Assembly (NCBI GenBank): GCA_018340805.1
Contig: JACMZG010000008.1
Span: forward strand, 76,160,416 to 76,224,415
Length of the DNA stretch: 64,000 bases
From: Microvelia longipes
Taxonomy: Eukaryota > Arthropoda > Insecta > Hemiptera > Veliidae
Reading direction: 5' to 3'
Shown here piece after piece: positions 1 through 12,072 of this stretch (the first letter of the stretch is position 1; each line of letters starts with the position of its first letter). The notes beneath the pieces were generated by a model. That model saw only the letters and a list, made by a program, of their open reading frames with translations. It was not told the origin of the DNA and searched no databases. Made by a program: the position numbers and the translations under genes.

Positions 1-536
1 AGCGAACTAGTCGAAGACTTGGTTGCAGTATAAATTTGTAAATTTTATAATCTTCGAGAACGAGCGAAGCTAGTTTTGTTGCAGTATAAATTTTGTAAAT
101 TTTATATTCTGAGGACAAGCGAAGCTAGTCCGAAGACTTGTTGCCAGTATAAATTTGGTAAATTTTATAATGGACAAAGCGAAGCCTAGTTCCGAAGACT
201 TGTTGCAGTACTAAATTTTGTACCCAGTGACGCGAGGCAGTCGAAGACTTGTTGCCTTTTTGAAATTTACGATAGTTCAAAACATGTTGCAGTAATAAAT
301 TTTGTAAATTGTTATTATTCTGAAGACGAGCGAAGCTAGTCCGAAGACATGTTGCAGTATAAAAATTTGGTAAATTTTATATTCTGAGGACGAGCGAAGC
401 TAGTCCAAAGACATGTTGCAGCATAAATTTGGTAATTTTTATAATCTGAGGACAAGCGAAGCGAGTTCGAAACAAGGTGTATGAGCGTAATGAATCTCAC
501 GTGATGAGGAATTGTTCTGACGTACCCCGTACTCGA
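1..536 (+). repeat. Family A 3' tail, expanded into a tandem array
   Basis: About eight imperfect copies of a 56-70 bp unit, each with a GCGAAGC hairpin module (seen at 64, 119, 179, 330, 394 and 466) followed by a TTGCAGTATAAATTTGG-like linker. The array ends with the family terminus at about 520-536. Other family A copies have one or two such modules, so this one has expanded. The 5' end is cut by the window edge. Confidence 0.8.
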
Positions 537-545
537 TCTTTTTAA

Positions 546-1104
546 AATATTTTTTTGACAACTTGTTTTTAATCCTTCTCTATACTCATATTATTTCCGT
601 GTGTAATACATAGGTATTATTCAGAGTAATTACAAAATGTTACTTTGCTCAAAATTCACTTTTGATTTGGCTCCCCTAAATTTTATAAAAACTTTTCAAG
701 GTGTTTAAAATTAGGTTTTATTACAAGAAAATTATAATATAATAATAACAAGCTCATAATGATAATTACTTATAATGATAACATACATAAAGCTATTGAA
801 ATGAAAGTCAATTTATTAGGCCTATTTATTTATTAATAAATTATATTTAAGATAAATAGATCTTGATTAATATGCTTTATAAATATATTGTGTAATATTT
901 TAGTCCCACAAGATCAATTAATTTAAGGTGAGTTAATTTAAGGTGTAATACTTAATTACTTACATTAATAAGACATTGAATTTGCTTTGCTTTGAGCAAT
1001 TTGAAATTGCTTGAATTTTGAAATAACAATTCCGAAAGTTTCTTTTCTATTTATTGTTCTTAATTGTTGTTAATTGGAAAATTTACAAAGAAAGCATTTT
1101 ATTA
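546..1104. other. AT-rich spacer, nothing recognised
   Basis: No exon-like open stretch or known motif is visible. It contains several short direct duplications such as the TTAATTTAAGGTG pair near 915-940. Confidence 0.5.
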
Positions 1105-1807
1105 ATTTTCCTTATTTATACCGTTAGTAAATAGAAAAAAAAATCCGAAACCGAAATGTCACCGGAATTATCCGTTTCAGGCGTTTTTAAAGCCTTTGGA
1201 TTGGTGTTTGCAAAGAGTTTTGTCTCTGTGTATATGTGTGTGTGTGTGTGTGTTATCATCGTACCTCCCAATTTATTTATGCTAGAGAGTTGAAACTTTG
1301 TACAATTTATCTACCGCTTTAGTTTTGCAATTCAGAAAATATTTTTTTTGTGACATCATTAACCCGCAATAATGACTCAGAAAAAAATTAGATAAATCAT
1401 AAAACATAAAAATGATGCAATCCAATTGAAATTCAGCACGCATATAAGCCATGGATAAGACTAACATATGTGCTGTCTCATCTCATTATTAGCATTAATC
1501 GAATTTTTATTGAATGATTTGTATACGTTTTTTTAAAAATTGTAAAAAAATTCAATTGAGTTGAAATTTAGTACAAGTCCCTTGACGTAATAAATAAGTG
1601 TACTAAGTTTCGTTTTAATACAAATAATATATCCATGATTTTTGGTGGATCGATCATAAAAGCTAAGCAGCATTGAGCGTGGTCAGGGCCTGGATGAATG
1701 ACCACTGGGAATTAAACGAATGTATTTACTATCTGAGGACGAGTGTAGTTTTGAGTCTGATGTAATGAGGAAAAGTTCCGAGGTGCCCCGTACCCAAGTT
1801 TTTTTTG
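1105..1807 (+). repeat. Family A repeat, near full length
   Basis: It begins TTTTCCTTATTTATACCG, then a TCCGAAACCG block, a (TG)n tract at 1233-1252, the CCCAATTTATTTATGCTAG block and a 5S-like segment (1651-1713). It ends GTACCCAAGTTTTTTT. The same order of blocks recurs at 21951, 31471 and 40190, which defines the family. No open reading frame is conserved between copies, so it looks non-autonomous. Confidence 0.85.
1651..1713 (+). repeat. 5S rRNA-derived segment inside family A
   Basis: The stretch reads GATCA, then AGCTAAGCAGCATTGAGCG, then GGTCAGGGCCTGGATGAATG and ACCACTGGGAA. This follows nucleotides of about 41-105 of animal 5S rRNA in order: GATCA, the A-box AATTAAGCAGCG, then the C-box region GGTNAGTACNTGGATGGGNGACCGC and GGGAA. 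In other copies the C-box reads GGATGGGTGACC or ATGGGTGAC. The 5' 40 nt and the 3' end of 5S are absent, so this is a captured internal-promoter fragment, not a 5S gene. Confidence 0.75.
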
Positions 1808-2047
1808 TTTATTAACAATAGAAAAATAAAAATATGTAGTTATTGCTGGATGAAAAGATGCTCTTTTATTTTATTTTTTCCTTTTTCCTACTCTGTCTTG
1901 TAGATGGCATAGACAGATATATTCATGTGCTAATTATATCTGTTGTAAAAGAAAAAAATCATGCTTGGTCAATATATACATACATTAACAAAACTATGTT
2001 AACATTATATATTTACAACTAAATAAACACCTGACAGAAAAATATTG
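1808..2047. other. AT-rich spacer; last 65 bases begin duplicated segment
   Basis: 1981-2047 matches 6496-6580 (ACTATGTTAACAT, then TTTACAACTAAATAAACACC), so the duplication seen at 2696 starts here. The remainder is unrecognised. Confidence 0.6.
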
Positions 2048-2570
2048 TTTTTTGAGGTAGTACGTAATTGAGCACTTTATTGGACCGTTTTTTAGGATGA
2101 GAAGCCAATCATTATTGTTATAGGAGGTTATTTAGTACTTTTTCACCTACCCCGAGGAACAATAATGAATGTTAAAAAAAAACTCCTAGGGACGTAAAAG
2201 TATTCATATTGTTGCCGCCATTACTGTAAAGTAGCGTGTTCAAAACAACAATCTGTGTTAAACCTTCATGAGATTTCTTCTAAAAACGCTTCATTTTGTT
2301 TCTGTTTTGTTCGTAGACTAATTCTTTTTCGTTTTTTTAAGAAAAGTGATCTAATTGACCCTTTTTTTGTGTGTTCTGTTATTTGAAAAGCTTTTACATT
2401 TTTGAGTAAAATGTGAAGCTATGGATGAATTTTAATGACGACGATTATATGGAGGTAATTGGACGTTTGTTTTTTTTTCAATTAAGTATATAGCGCAGCT
2501 TTAATTGAGTGCTTACTTTTTTGATTTTTTTAATGAGTGCTTTATTTAATGAGTGCTACCTCAAAAAAAA
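2048..2570. mobile_element. Non-autonomous DNA element with TTTTTTGAGGTAGTAC inverted termini
   Basis: The left end TTTTTTGAGGTAGTAC (2048-2063) is the inverse of the right end GTGCTACCTCAAAAAA (2553-2568), with one mismatch. The element is 523 bp and has no coding capacity. It is absent from the second copy of the surrounding segment (about 6580), which acts as an empty site. No clear target duplication could be fixed because the flanks are T-rich. Confidence 0.7.
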
Positions 2571-2576
2571 TATGTG

Positions 2577-2695
2577 TATATGCCATCCGGCTGAGAATGT
2601 CTTTATGTCTTGGCAATTTTTCCCGACTCGCTTCGCTCGTCGGTAAATCTAATTACCGTGACATAAAGACACACTTCTCAGCCTTATGGCATAAA
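2577..2695. mobile_element. Hairpin MITE with GCGAAGC module at its apex
   Basis: Arms TATGCCAT..GGCTGAGAATGTCTTTATGTC (2579-2609) and GACATAAAGACACACTTCTCAGCC..ATGGCATA (2660-2693) are complementary. The loop contains a second hairpin, 2623-2643, with a CCGAC/GTCGG stem (minus-strand reading) around GAGCGAAGCGA. It is also missing from the second copy of the duplicated segment. Confidence 0.7.
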
Positions 2696-3727
2696 TAACT
2701 ATTATTTTAAGTATTAAAATGGAAATCATAATTTACCGCCATAACCAAGTCATTTGAAATTCTAAATAATTTAATCTAAACCGAGATAATAGTAAAAAAC
2801 GCATCAAGTATTGACCTAAATCTCTTCATGAAAAAGGGATGAAAACGCTTAACAAAATAAAATGCAAAAGAAAGAAACAAACAAAAAATAAACATTTTCC
2901 GTTGTGTTTAACTGAGGAATGAAACTGGTTGTGTTTTCATCAAACAAATATATTATTTTATTCATTGAGACAAAGAAATGTACTTGTCTTTCGTAATATT
3001 TAGCTTCAGAATAATTTATTTAAAATAATGAGATACTTATGGACGTAATATCTCGTTATTGTGACAAAAACAAATGTAATTATCCAAAAGTAAGATTATG
3101 CTTAGTAAAAAAATGCAAATATCCGGTTAATTCAGTTAAAGAATATCACAATTTCATTTTAAACTAACCTTAATTGTATTTTACTGAAAAGAAATTTTGG
3201 CATAATTCGCAAGCCCGGCGAATTTTCATTAAAAACGTTCTTCCTTGCTCATCATTATCAATTTCTTGCCTAAGTTTCCAGTAATATAACATTGACAGTA
3301 AAAAATATCACCAGTACAAAGATTCGAACCTTGGAATCTTGGCAATGAATACTTTCAGTAGTCTAATTTGATTTTGGACTGCCTTTATATGATTCAGTGC
3401 CCCAAAAAACAAGTAACGACACCCAACCTATTTAAAAAATTATTTAATTTTTAAATAATTTTAAACCTGTGATATAAAAATTAATCACGGGTTTAAGACT
3501 TTTTGGTCTCTTAAAATAGTTGTATCCCCTTCGGATCGGTTCCATTCGATTCAGAGCTCAAAAAAGACAATTTCCTTGGCAAAAAAATTATAAGTATTAA
3601 ATTTACTGATTATACGCGTAGAATATTTTGATTACTCAGTAAAACTGGTTTTCATTTAGGGGGAAAATGAAAACCTGTCATCCCTAAGGTTAATTTTCGT
3701 TCAAATATCCTAAACATAAAAAAAAAC

Positions 3728-3907
<180 letters not shown>

Positions 3908-4192
3908 ATTGATATTTTTGTGTTCCTAGACGTTTATGTATGGGACACATACATACAGATTTATAAGATTTGTAAAAATCACAAATCTTTATGTAGTGTT
4001 TAGAAGTGGGGCTGAAACATTTTTTAGACATAAAAAAGTTAAGTTATGAAGGTTTTAGACATAAGTCTAGTATGGTTTATAAATATGCCAAAGTTTCATT
4101 GTGTATATACATTTGAAGGCTTTATATATATGGTAGTATGCCAGTTATATATAAAAAAGAAATATGACGAACTCATAAAGTATAACAACAAT

Positions 4193-4283
4193 GTAGCCAC
4201 GAAGCGGCCACAGAGAGGTGCGGGGGCCGGTTTGCGGCCCCTAGCGCTGACGTCGCGGAGCGCCAAAGAGGCAGTCCTCTTGT
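4193..4283 (+). repeat. Family B GC-rich island
   Basis: A block of roughly 65% GC in AT-rich DNA, reading CCACGAAGCGGCCACAGAG, then GCGGCCCCTAGCGCTGACG. It is preceded by the TGGTAGTATGCCA block also seen near 63640 and 58190. Confidence 0.75.
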
Positions 4284-5171
4284 TTTTTTTATAAGGTAAA
4301 CGCAATACTTCTCTTACACAGAATAATAAATAAAAAGGTAAAATGAAAAACAAATCAAATAAAACAAAAAGTTAAAATGTTAACGTTTCCTGAAAATAGC
4401 TGCTTTAAACTGTTGAAATTAGAAATTTAAAGGTTACTGAAAGGAAACAAGGAAAAGGTAAATATTGAGTTCAATTTCAAAGCCTTTATTCGAAAATTCC
4501 CTAATGTACCACACTGAGCTATATCTATTCTAATAACTCTATTCTTTAACTGCCAGCTTTCTCAAAATATAACCTCAACATACTTAATGAAAAATCTCTT
4601 ATTTTTGCTCAACTAATTAAATACAGGTCTCAGAACTATTGGGGCAGAGCTCAGATGGCGTCCCTTGTGCATTTAGTTGTTTTGTATTATTTGTAACCAC
4701 TTTGGGTTACCACTTTTGGTATAATTTTAAATAAAAGAATTATTTAAATTAAAAAAAAAATGATTTTTCGTAATGTGTTACACATTTCCGCGATTTTTAA
4801 ATACGCAGTTATTTCGCGGGCTTGTTTGACTCAACATGGCCAATACTTACTTAAAACATAATTTGTAATTTAACGAATATCTTAGGAGGGAAGTCCTTAT
4901 ACTTATTTTACCGCTTAAGCATGACTGGGTCAGTAGGCTAATTAAGGTAGAACAAGAAGTACACGTCTTTACCCTTTACCACCATTAAACCCAAGAAATA
5001 TATCTGAGGTCAACTATGACAGTAACTTTGATTTTTCATTTCCAGTAATGATAAAAGATTTTGAATTATTTTTCAAAGAGAATACAATTTTTATTTGAAT
5101 AAATTCACCGATTGATCTCTTTTTCAAAGGCGATCAAATAGATGTTGAAAACCCTTAGAAAAAACTAAATA

Positions 5172-5762
5172 NNNNNNNNNNNNNNNNNNNNNNNNNNNNN
5201 NNNNNNNNNNNNNNNNNNNNNNNNNNNNNNNNNNNNNNNNNNNNNNNNNNNNNNNNNNNNNNNNNNNNNNNNNNNNNNNNNNNNNNNNNNNNNNNNNNNN
5301 NNNNNNNNNNNNNNNNNNNNNNNNNNNNNNNNNNNNNNNNNNNNNNNNNNNNNNNNNNNNNNNNNNNNNNNNNNNNNNNNNNNNNNNNNNNNNNNNNNNN
5401 NNNNNNNNNNNNNNNNNNNNNNNNNNNNNNNNNNNNNNNNNNNNNNNNNNNNNNNNNNNNNNNNNNNNNNNNNNNNNNNNNNNNNNNNNNNNNNNNNNNN
5501 NNNNNNNNNNNNNNNNNNNNNNNNNNNNNNNNNNNNNNNNNNNNNNNNNNNNNNNNNNNNNNNNNNNNNNNNNNNNNNNNNNNNNNNNNNNNNNNNNNNN
5601 NNNNNNNNNNNNNNNNNNNNNNNNNNNNNNNNNNNNNNNNNNNNNNNNNNNNNNNNNNNNNNNNNNNNNNNNNNNNNNNNNNNNNNNNNNNNNNNNNNNN
5701 NNNNNNNNNNNNNNNNNNNNNNNNNNNNNNNNNNNNNNNNNNNNNNNNNNNNNNNNNNNNNN
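5172..5762. other. Assembly gap (591 N)
   Basis: Run of undetermined bases. Apparent reading frames across it are artefacts. Confidence 1.
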
Positions 5763-6430
5763 ATTTTTTGTCCAAAAAAATATGGTAATTTTCAAATATA
5801 AAAGTTGTATGTATGTTACACAATAGTCGTAGAAAAATTACCGGAATTTTATAATTGGTATCAAAATTTCTCAGAACATAATGTAGTTTTAAAAAATGTT
5901 CATATCATGTATCTCCAATTTAACTTTTTAAAGTTACGAGGAATTACTATTCGGTAATAAAATTACCATATTTGCCAAATAGTTACCAAAAAAAATAAAT
6001 GACTATTTGAGGTCACTGAGGTCGATTACCTAGGGGTGGAGACTTTCCCGTCTCTCTATCTCCATTTTTAAACATTTTAGCAGGGGGTGTGCATTTTGTT
6101 GTTCCAAAAATTTGTAATTTTCAAAGTATAAAAATGTTATGTATGTACAAAATAGTCGTAGAAAAATTACCGGAATGTCATGATATTGGTATCAAATTTC
6201 TCAGAACATAATGTAGTTTTAAAAATGTTCATATCATGGTATGCTCCAATTTTAACTTTTAAAGTTACCGAGGAATTACTATTTTCGGGTAATAAAATTA
6301 CCATATTTCCAAATAGTTACCAAAAAAATAATGACATATTTGAGGTCCCTGAGGTCGATTACCTAGGGGTGGAGACTTTCCCGTCTCTCTATCTCCATTT
6401 TTAACATTTTAGCAGGTGTGCATCTGAAAT
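5763..6430. repeat. Tandem duplication of a ~325 bp unit
   Basis: Two adjacent copies (5763-6090 and about 6091-6430) share AATAGTCGTAGAAAAATTAC, GAGGTCGATTACCTAGGGG and GGAGACTTTCCCGTCTCTC in order. They differ by single-base indels. The first copy is cut by the gap. Function unknown. Confidence 0.85.
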
Positions 6431-6440
6431 GTCACCCTGA

Positions 6441-6447
6441 TATATAT

Positions 6448-6495
<48 letters not shown>
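6441..6495. repeat. (AT)n microsatellite
   Basis: About 55 bases of TA repeats at the left edge of duplication copy 2. Confidence 0.95.
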
Positions 6496-6500
<5 letters not shown>

Positions 6501-7579
6501 CAAAAACTATGTTAACATATTTTTTATTAATTTTAAGGTGTTTATTTACAACTAAATAAACACCTTACATAGAAATATTGTTAAATATTTATTAAGTATT
6601 AAAATGGAAATCATAATTACCGTCATAACAAGTCATTTGAAATTCTAAATAATTTAATCTAAACCGAGATAATAGTAAAAAACGCATTAAGTATCGACCT
6701 AAATCTCTTCATGAAAGGATGAAAACGCTTAACAAAATAAATGCAAAAGAAAGAAAACAAATAAACATTTCCGTTGTGTTAACTGAGGAATGAAACTGGG
6801 TTTCATCAAACAAATATTATTTTATTCATGAGACAAAGAAATGTACTTGTCTTTCGTAATATTTAGCTTCAGAATAATATTATTTAAAATAATGAGATAC
6901 TTATGGACGTAATATCTCGTTATTGTGACAAAACAAATGTAATTATACAAAAGTAAGATTTATGCTTAGTAAAAAATGCAAATATCCGGTTTAATTCAGT
7001 TAAAGAATATCACAATTTCATTTTAAACTAACCTTAATTGTATTTTACTGAAAGAAATTTGGCATAATTCGCAAGCCCGGCGAATTTTCATTAAAAACGT
7101 TCTTCCTTGCTCAATTATCAATTTCTTGCCTAAGTTTCCAGTAATATAACATTGACAGTAAAAAATATCACCAGTACAAAGATTCGAACCTTGGAATCTT
7201 GGCAATGAATACTTTCAGTAGTCTAATTTGATTTTGGACTGCCTTTATATGATTCAGTGCCCCAAAAAACAAGTAACGACACCCAACCTATTTAAAAAAA
7301 TTATTTAATTTTTAAATAATTTTAAACCTGTGATATAAAAATTAATCACGGGTTTAAGATTTTTGGTCTCTTAAAATAGTTGTATCCCCTTCGGATCGGT
7401 TCCATTCGATTCAGAGCTCAAAAAAGACAATTTCCTTGGCAAAAAATTATAAGTATTAAATTTACTGATTATACGCGTAGAATATTTTGATTACTCAGTA
7501 AACTGGTTTTCATTTAGGGGGAAAATCAACCTGTCATCCCTAAGGTTAATTTTCGTTCAAATATCCTAACATAAAAAAC

Positions 7580-7634
7580 AATATATATATATATAATATA
7601 TATATAATATAATATATTATATATAATATATATT

Positions 7635-7676
<42 letters not shown>
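7580..7676. repeat. (AT)n microsatellite
   Basis: Interrupted TA tract, counterpart of 3728-3904. Confidence 0.95.
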
Positions 7677-7680
<4 letters not shown>

Positions 7681-7947
7681 TTTGTGTCCTAGACGTTTAT
7701 GTATGGGACACATACATAAAGATTTATAAGATTTGTAAAAATCGCAAATCTTTATATAGTGTTTAGATTGGGCTGAACTTTTTTAGACATAAAAAAGTTA
7801 AGTTATGAAGTTTTAGACATAAGTCTAGTATGGTTTATAAATATGCAAAGTTTCATTGTGTATACATTTGAAGATTCGCTTATATCGTGGTAGTATGCCA
7901 CTTATATAAAACAGAAATAAGACGAACTCATAAAGTATAACAACAAT

Positions 7948-8037
7948 GTAGCCACGAAGCGGCCACAGAGAGGTGCGGGGCCGGTTTGCGGCCCCTAGCG
8001 CTGACGCGGCTGAGCGCCAAAGAGGCAGTCCTCTTGT
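7948..8037 (+). repeat. Family B GC-rich island
   Basis: Counterpart of 4193-4283 with a few base differences. Confidence 0.75.
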
Positions 8038-8891
8038 TTTTTTTATAAGGTAAACGCAATACTTCTCTTACACAGAATAATAAATAAAAAGGTAAAATGA
8101 AAACAAATCAAATAAAACAAAAAGTTAAAATGTTAACGTTTCCTGAAAATAGCTGCTTTAAACTGTTGAAATTAGAAATTTAAAGGTTACTGAAAGGAAA
8201 CAAGGAAAAGGTAAATATTGAGTTCAATTTCAAAGCCTTTATTTCGAAAATTCCCTAATGTACCACACTGAGCTATATCTTTTAATAACTCTATTCTTTA
8301 ACTGCCATTTCTCAAAAATACCTCAACATACTTAATGAAAAATCTCTTATTTTTGCTCAACTATTTAAATACAGGTCTTGGGCAGAGCTCAGATGGCGTC
8401 CCTTGTGCATTTAGTTTTTTTATTATTTGTAACCACTTTGGGTTACCACTTTTGGTATAATTTTAAAAAAGAATTATTTAAATTAAAAAAAAATGATTTT
8501 TCGTAATGTGTTACACATTTCCCGATTTTTAAATACGCAGTTATTCGCGGCTTGTTTGACTCAACATGGCCATACTTACTTAAAACATAATTTGTATTTA
8601 ACGAATATCTTACGAGGGAAGTCCTTACTTATTTTACCGCTAAGCATGACTGGGTCAGTAGGCTAACTAAGGTAGAACAAGAAGTACACGTCTTTACCCT
8701 TTAGACCATTAAACCCAAGAAATATATCTGAGGTCAACTATGACAGTAACTTTGATTTTCATTTCCAGTAATGATAAAAGATTTGAATTATTTTTCAAAG
8801 AGAATACAATTTTTATTTGAATAAATTCACCGATTGATCTCTTTTCAAAGGCGATCAAATAGATGTTGAAAACCCTTAGAAAAAACTAAAT

Positions 8892-9589
8892 AGCCAGGGG
8901 CATGATTTAAAACCTGTTTGTATCCCATATCGTTGGAATGATGGGATGAAGTTCTACATCAATTCACTAAGCTCATCGGTAAATTGCAGTTTGCATTTTT
9001 TTAAATTAGCACTCTGATATTTTAAGGAAGGGAATTAATTGAAAGTATTTATAGAATATATTTATTTACTAAATATTATTATTCCAACATTTTTATTTTT
9101 AAACTATTTTAATTTCTGTTTTTTTTTTATTCTTATTTTATCAAATATTCATCTTTTACAAAATAGTGTAATTTTTTATATAACTAATATATTGCTAAAA
9201 AGTAAGGTACCAAGGATGGTACGTGGCTTCCACACCTGAAGGCTTAAAACTTATAAAATCATGTAATATAGCCGTTTTGAGCTAGTTGCGCCATTGGCGA
9301 GTTCTCGCTGCTGCTAGAGACGATTTGACACAGTGACTCATTTTAGTATTTATTACGTCTTCAGTAGTTTCTAGCTCGTTCGGAATATTTCAATGTCCAC
9401 ATTGTGTTTTTTTTTAATATTCGTATTTAACCAATCATAAGGTATTAACTGGGGCCTTAGACCCCCGGACAAAGGATTCATTTTAGAATCTAAGCATCAA
9501 TTGTATAAAATTTATTTGTATGTATTCTATAAACAACTTTTATTAAATTAGAACAATAAATCAAAAACTCGAACGCGTACCTGTGTATT
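8892..9589. other. Unique AT-rich spacer
   Basis: A hydrophobic open frame at 9039-9239 is only poly-T composition and starts with TTG. The stretch 9255-9330 has somewhat higher GC but shows no splice sites or recognisable coding. Nothing else is seen. Confidence 0.45.
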
Positions 9590-10042
9590 TTACATTACCT
9601 CTCAATATTACCATTTCTCATTCTCTCACTTCGAACTCGCTTCGCTAGTCCTTAAAAAACCATATATTCGTTGTGTTATATATGACTGACTACATGCGGG
9701 TACCAAATTTTAAATCGTGTAGATAATTTTTCTGTTTCTCATGAATTTTTAAAATATTTGCTATGTTATTATTTCCTAAGTTACGATTTCTGATATTACA
9801 ATGAAATATTTTCCGGATTGCACAACTAGTCTTAAAACACAACTCTCTAGCATAAACACGCTTAATGCTACGATGATAACGTACAAACACTCGTACACAC
9901 TGACAACCGCTCAAGAAAAACCACTCAACGGGTCTTGAAAATATCTGAAACAGGATATTCTGGTGAAATCTAAGCGGCGGATTTCTAGCGCAATCACAAT
10001 TTTTTTTCTATAAACCAACAGTATAAACGAGGGAAAGTAAAA
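9590..10042 (-). repeat. Family A repeat, minus strand, diverged
   Basis: Contains CGAACTCGCTTCGCTAGTCC (9632-9651), CTCTAGCATAAACACGCTTA, ACAAACACTCGTACACACTG and ends GTATAAACGAGGGAAAGTA. This is the reverse of the family order. The 5S segment has been lost. Confidence 0.75.
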
Positions 10043-10439
10043 ATCAGACATGAATAAGAGAAAAACTAAAAAATAATTTTAAAAAGAAAAATTAATTTTT
10101 CAGAAAACATGAATCTCTTAAAGAGAATGAATAGGAAGTGAAGGGTCTCTCTAAGAGAGTCTGACACAAAGAGGACATACATGTGGCACATAATATCATG
10201 CTTTTACCCAGACATAGTTCTTTACAAATTTCAAGTAGCTGAAATACCATCTCACTTGGATACAACTACATTGAGATTCATATGAGTTTTTGTGGAAAAG
10301 TCATTGTTTTAAATAATCCATTCCATACAGTAAAACCTCCATTTGTTTGTTTAAAATGCCAAAATCAACCATTAAAATTAGCTTATAAAATTTAACTATA
10401 ACCAAAACTAGCTAAAAGAATCTATTTAAATTAATAACA
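10043..10439. other. AT-rich spacer, nothing recognised
   Basis: Contains a short CTCTTAAAGAGAA / CTCTCTAAGAGAGTC pair of palindromes near 10110-10160. No coding signal. Confidence 0.45.
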
Positions 10440-10507
10440 AGAGCCCTTCGGTCTTTTGACCAAATGCGACGCGGCGTCGGCACTGAGGGGCGCTTCGTGG
10501 CCATTGT
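10440..10507 (-). repeat. Family B GC-rich island
   Basis: Reads GCGACGCGGCGTCGGCACTG then GGGGCGCTTCGTGGCCA, preceded by ACAAGAGCCCTTCGGTC. The same opening occurs at 56629. Confidence 0.75.
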
Positions 10508-10864
10508 GCTTCCCTGTGTGGTTGTTTTCAGCGAACAAGACAATATGCGTGCAAAATTTCCAATCGTTTTATTAATATTTATTTAAATGCAAAAACGCAA
10601 AACATTTCAGAAAATTCAACTATTAAAAATTCAACTAATTTCTATTCCACTAATTTAGTTCAAGCCAATGTTTTATATTATAAGTAAAATATCAACATTT
10701 ACCTAACCACGCCAAGGAGTATCACCACTGAGCGATTCCTCCTATCAAGACTGCCAAGTCACTTTAACCAGCATGAGCACTATGTCAAATACATTTATTG
10801 TAGACAATAATCAATAAAGTTAAAAAAAAGTTCGTCAATTGGCGGTTATTTACGTCTTAAAACA
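10508..10864. other. AT-rich spacer, nothing recognised
   Basis: No exon-like or repeat sequence recognised. Confidence 0.4.
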
Positions 10865-11100
10865 TGATTTTCCAGAAAGCACATCTAGAACTAAAAGATT
10901 GATTTTGGCACAAAGTTTCGACTGTTTAGCATAAACACACTGAGAGTTACGGTGATAGCAGGCTCACACACACATACAGAAAGGCAACTTGGCCAAAACT
11001 ACTCAGAAGGTCTAAAACCACATGAAATAGTTCATTCAGGTAAAATCCCGGTTTCGGATTTTTAGTGCAGACACAAAACCTTTTCTAAATATGGCAAATT
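10865..11100 (-). repeat. Family A repeat fragment, minus strand
   Basis: Contains TTTAGCATAAACACACTGAG, CACACACACATACAG and ATCCCGGTTTCGGATTTTT in the reverse family order. Only the 5' half is present. Confidence 0.75.
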
Positions 11101-11200
11101 AAAATATAGTAAAATTGAAATGTATGTATGTAATGCCTCGAGTATTTTACCCCCTGATATACCCTTTCACGTTACATTTTAAATTATATTTTTATTTATC

Positions 11201-11363
11201 ATTTGATACTACCGAGTTTTGCAAAACATGAATAGTTAACACAATATGATTATGCAATTTGTTTTTTAACTAAACGAACCCAACGATTAATAATCATGCT
11301 TTATGTGTAGATGTACAGATAGGCAAAGTGGGTTTATTCGGATCGTTTTTAATGTATTAAAAG
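11201..11363. repeat. Family E repeat, copy 1
   Basis: Shares GATACTACCGAGTTTT, then TTTTTAACTAAACGAACCCA, ACGATTAATAATCATGCTTT and GTGGGTTTATTCGGATC with 61968-62190 in the same order and orientation. Unrecognised family. Confidence 0.7.
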
Positions 11364-11470
11364 TACCGTAAGATCGAATACAATTACGTCATAACGAAAC
11401 CCATGGAAAGATTGATTCTTATTATGTGAAGGGAAACTCAGGTTACAAAGAAGTTAACACAATATAATTC

Positions 11471-12072
11471 CGCGAGAGGCACTTAAAAAAAATAACAAGC
11501 AAAATGAAATGGTACATCTGGGAACTGTTCCATCATTCGACATTCATCATCCTCGCCGTGATGCCATGTCTTACTCTTTTTTGTTACATCGAACTCATAT
11601 GGGCGTCGGCAGAGCCTGAACTCACTCTGACCTTTAAAATGAAATTCCGAAGAATATAATGTGAAGTATTTACAATAGACGAGCGGTCTTCTCTTACCTC
11701 CTTCTGAAACTCGGTAGTATCAATGTTTTGCTTTTTTTTGTTTTCATTTTTTTATTAATAATTCCTGTTAAGTATTTTATTATTATTATAAGTATTCCTG
11801 TTGGTAATTGCTTGCTAAGCGAGAGGACACATCGTCTCTGATAAATACTTCACATTATATTCTTCAGAATTTCAATTGAAGGTCAGAGAGAGTTCAGGTT
11901 CTGTCGGTGCTCTGATGAGTTAGACGTAACATAACAGAATGGGACGTGACATTATGCCGAGCCATCAATGGATACGAAAATCGAATGGAACAGTTCCCAT
12001 TGCATTTTGCTATTCCGATGGAACTGCAGCATTGCATTTTGCTTGTTTAATTTCCTAGATGTCTCTCTCACA
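11471..12072. mobile_element. Family D foldback element, copy 1
   Basis: Left arm (about 11471-11672) and right arm (about 11840-12072) are long diverged inverted repeats. GCGAGAGGCACTT..AACAAGCAAAATGAAATG pairs with the reverse of TGCTTGTTTAATTTCC..ATGTCTCTCTC, and GAAGAATATAATGTGAAGTA recurs inverted as TACTTCACATTATATTCTTC. The loop is about 170 bp. No protein is encoded. Confidence 0.7.

Larger units (their letters stand above)
6496..8891. repeat. Segment duplication, copy 2
   Basis: Homologous to 1981-2047 plus 2696-5171. It lacks the 650 bp of inserted elements present at 2048-2695 in copy 1. It contains the same (AT)n tract (7580-7676) and family B island (7948-8037). After 8891 it continues into sequence not seen elsewhere in the window. 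No gene recognised. Confidence 0.9.

Noticed and set aside
385..412. CTGAGGA..hairpin..GAAG in family A looks like a hammerhead ribozyme core (CUGANGA..GAAA).
   Set aside because: The second conserved box reads CGAAG instead of GAAA, stem II has non-Watson-Crick pairs, and no stem III or cleavage site could be placed. A descriptor search would be needed; by eye it fails.
1651..1713. A functional 5S rRNA gene.
   Set aside because: Only the central-to-3' part of 5S is present, inside a dispersed repeat, and the ends needed for the mature RNA are missing.
3322..3335. GGTTCGAATCT on the minus strand (also near 7165) as part of a tRNA gene.
   Set aside because: A B-box-like word only; no A-box at the right distance and no cloverleaf.
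5124..5823. Two frames of over 220 codons.
   Set aside because: They consist almost entirely of the N gap.
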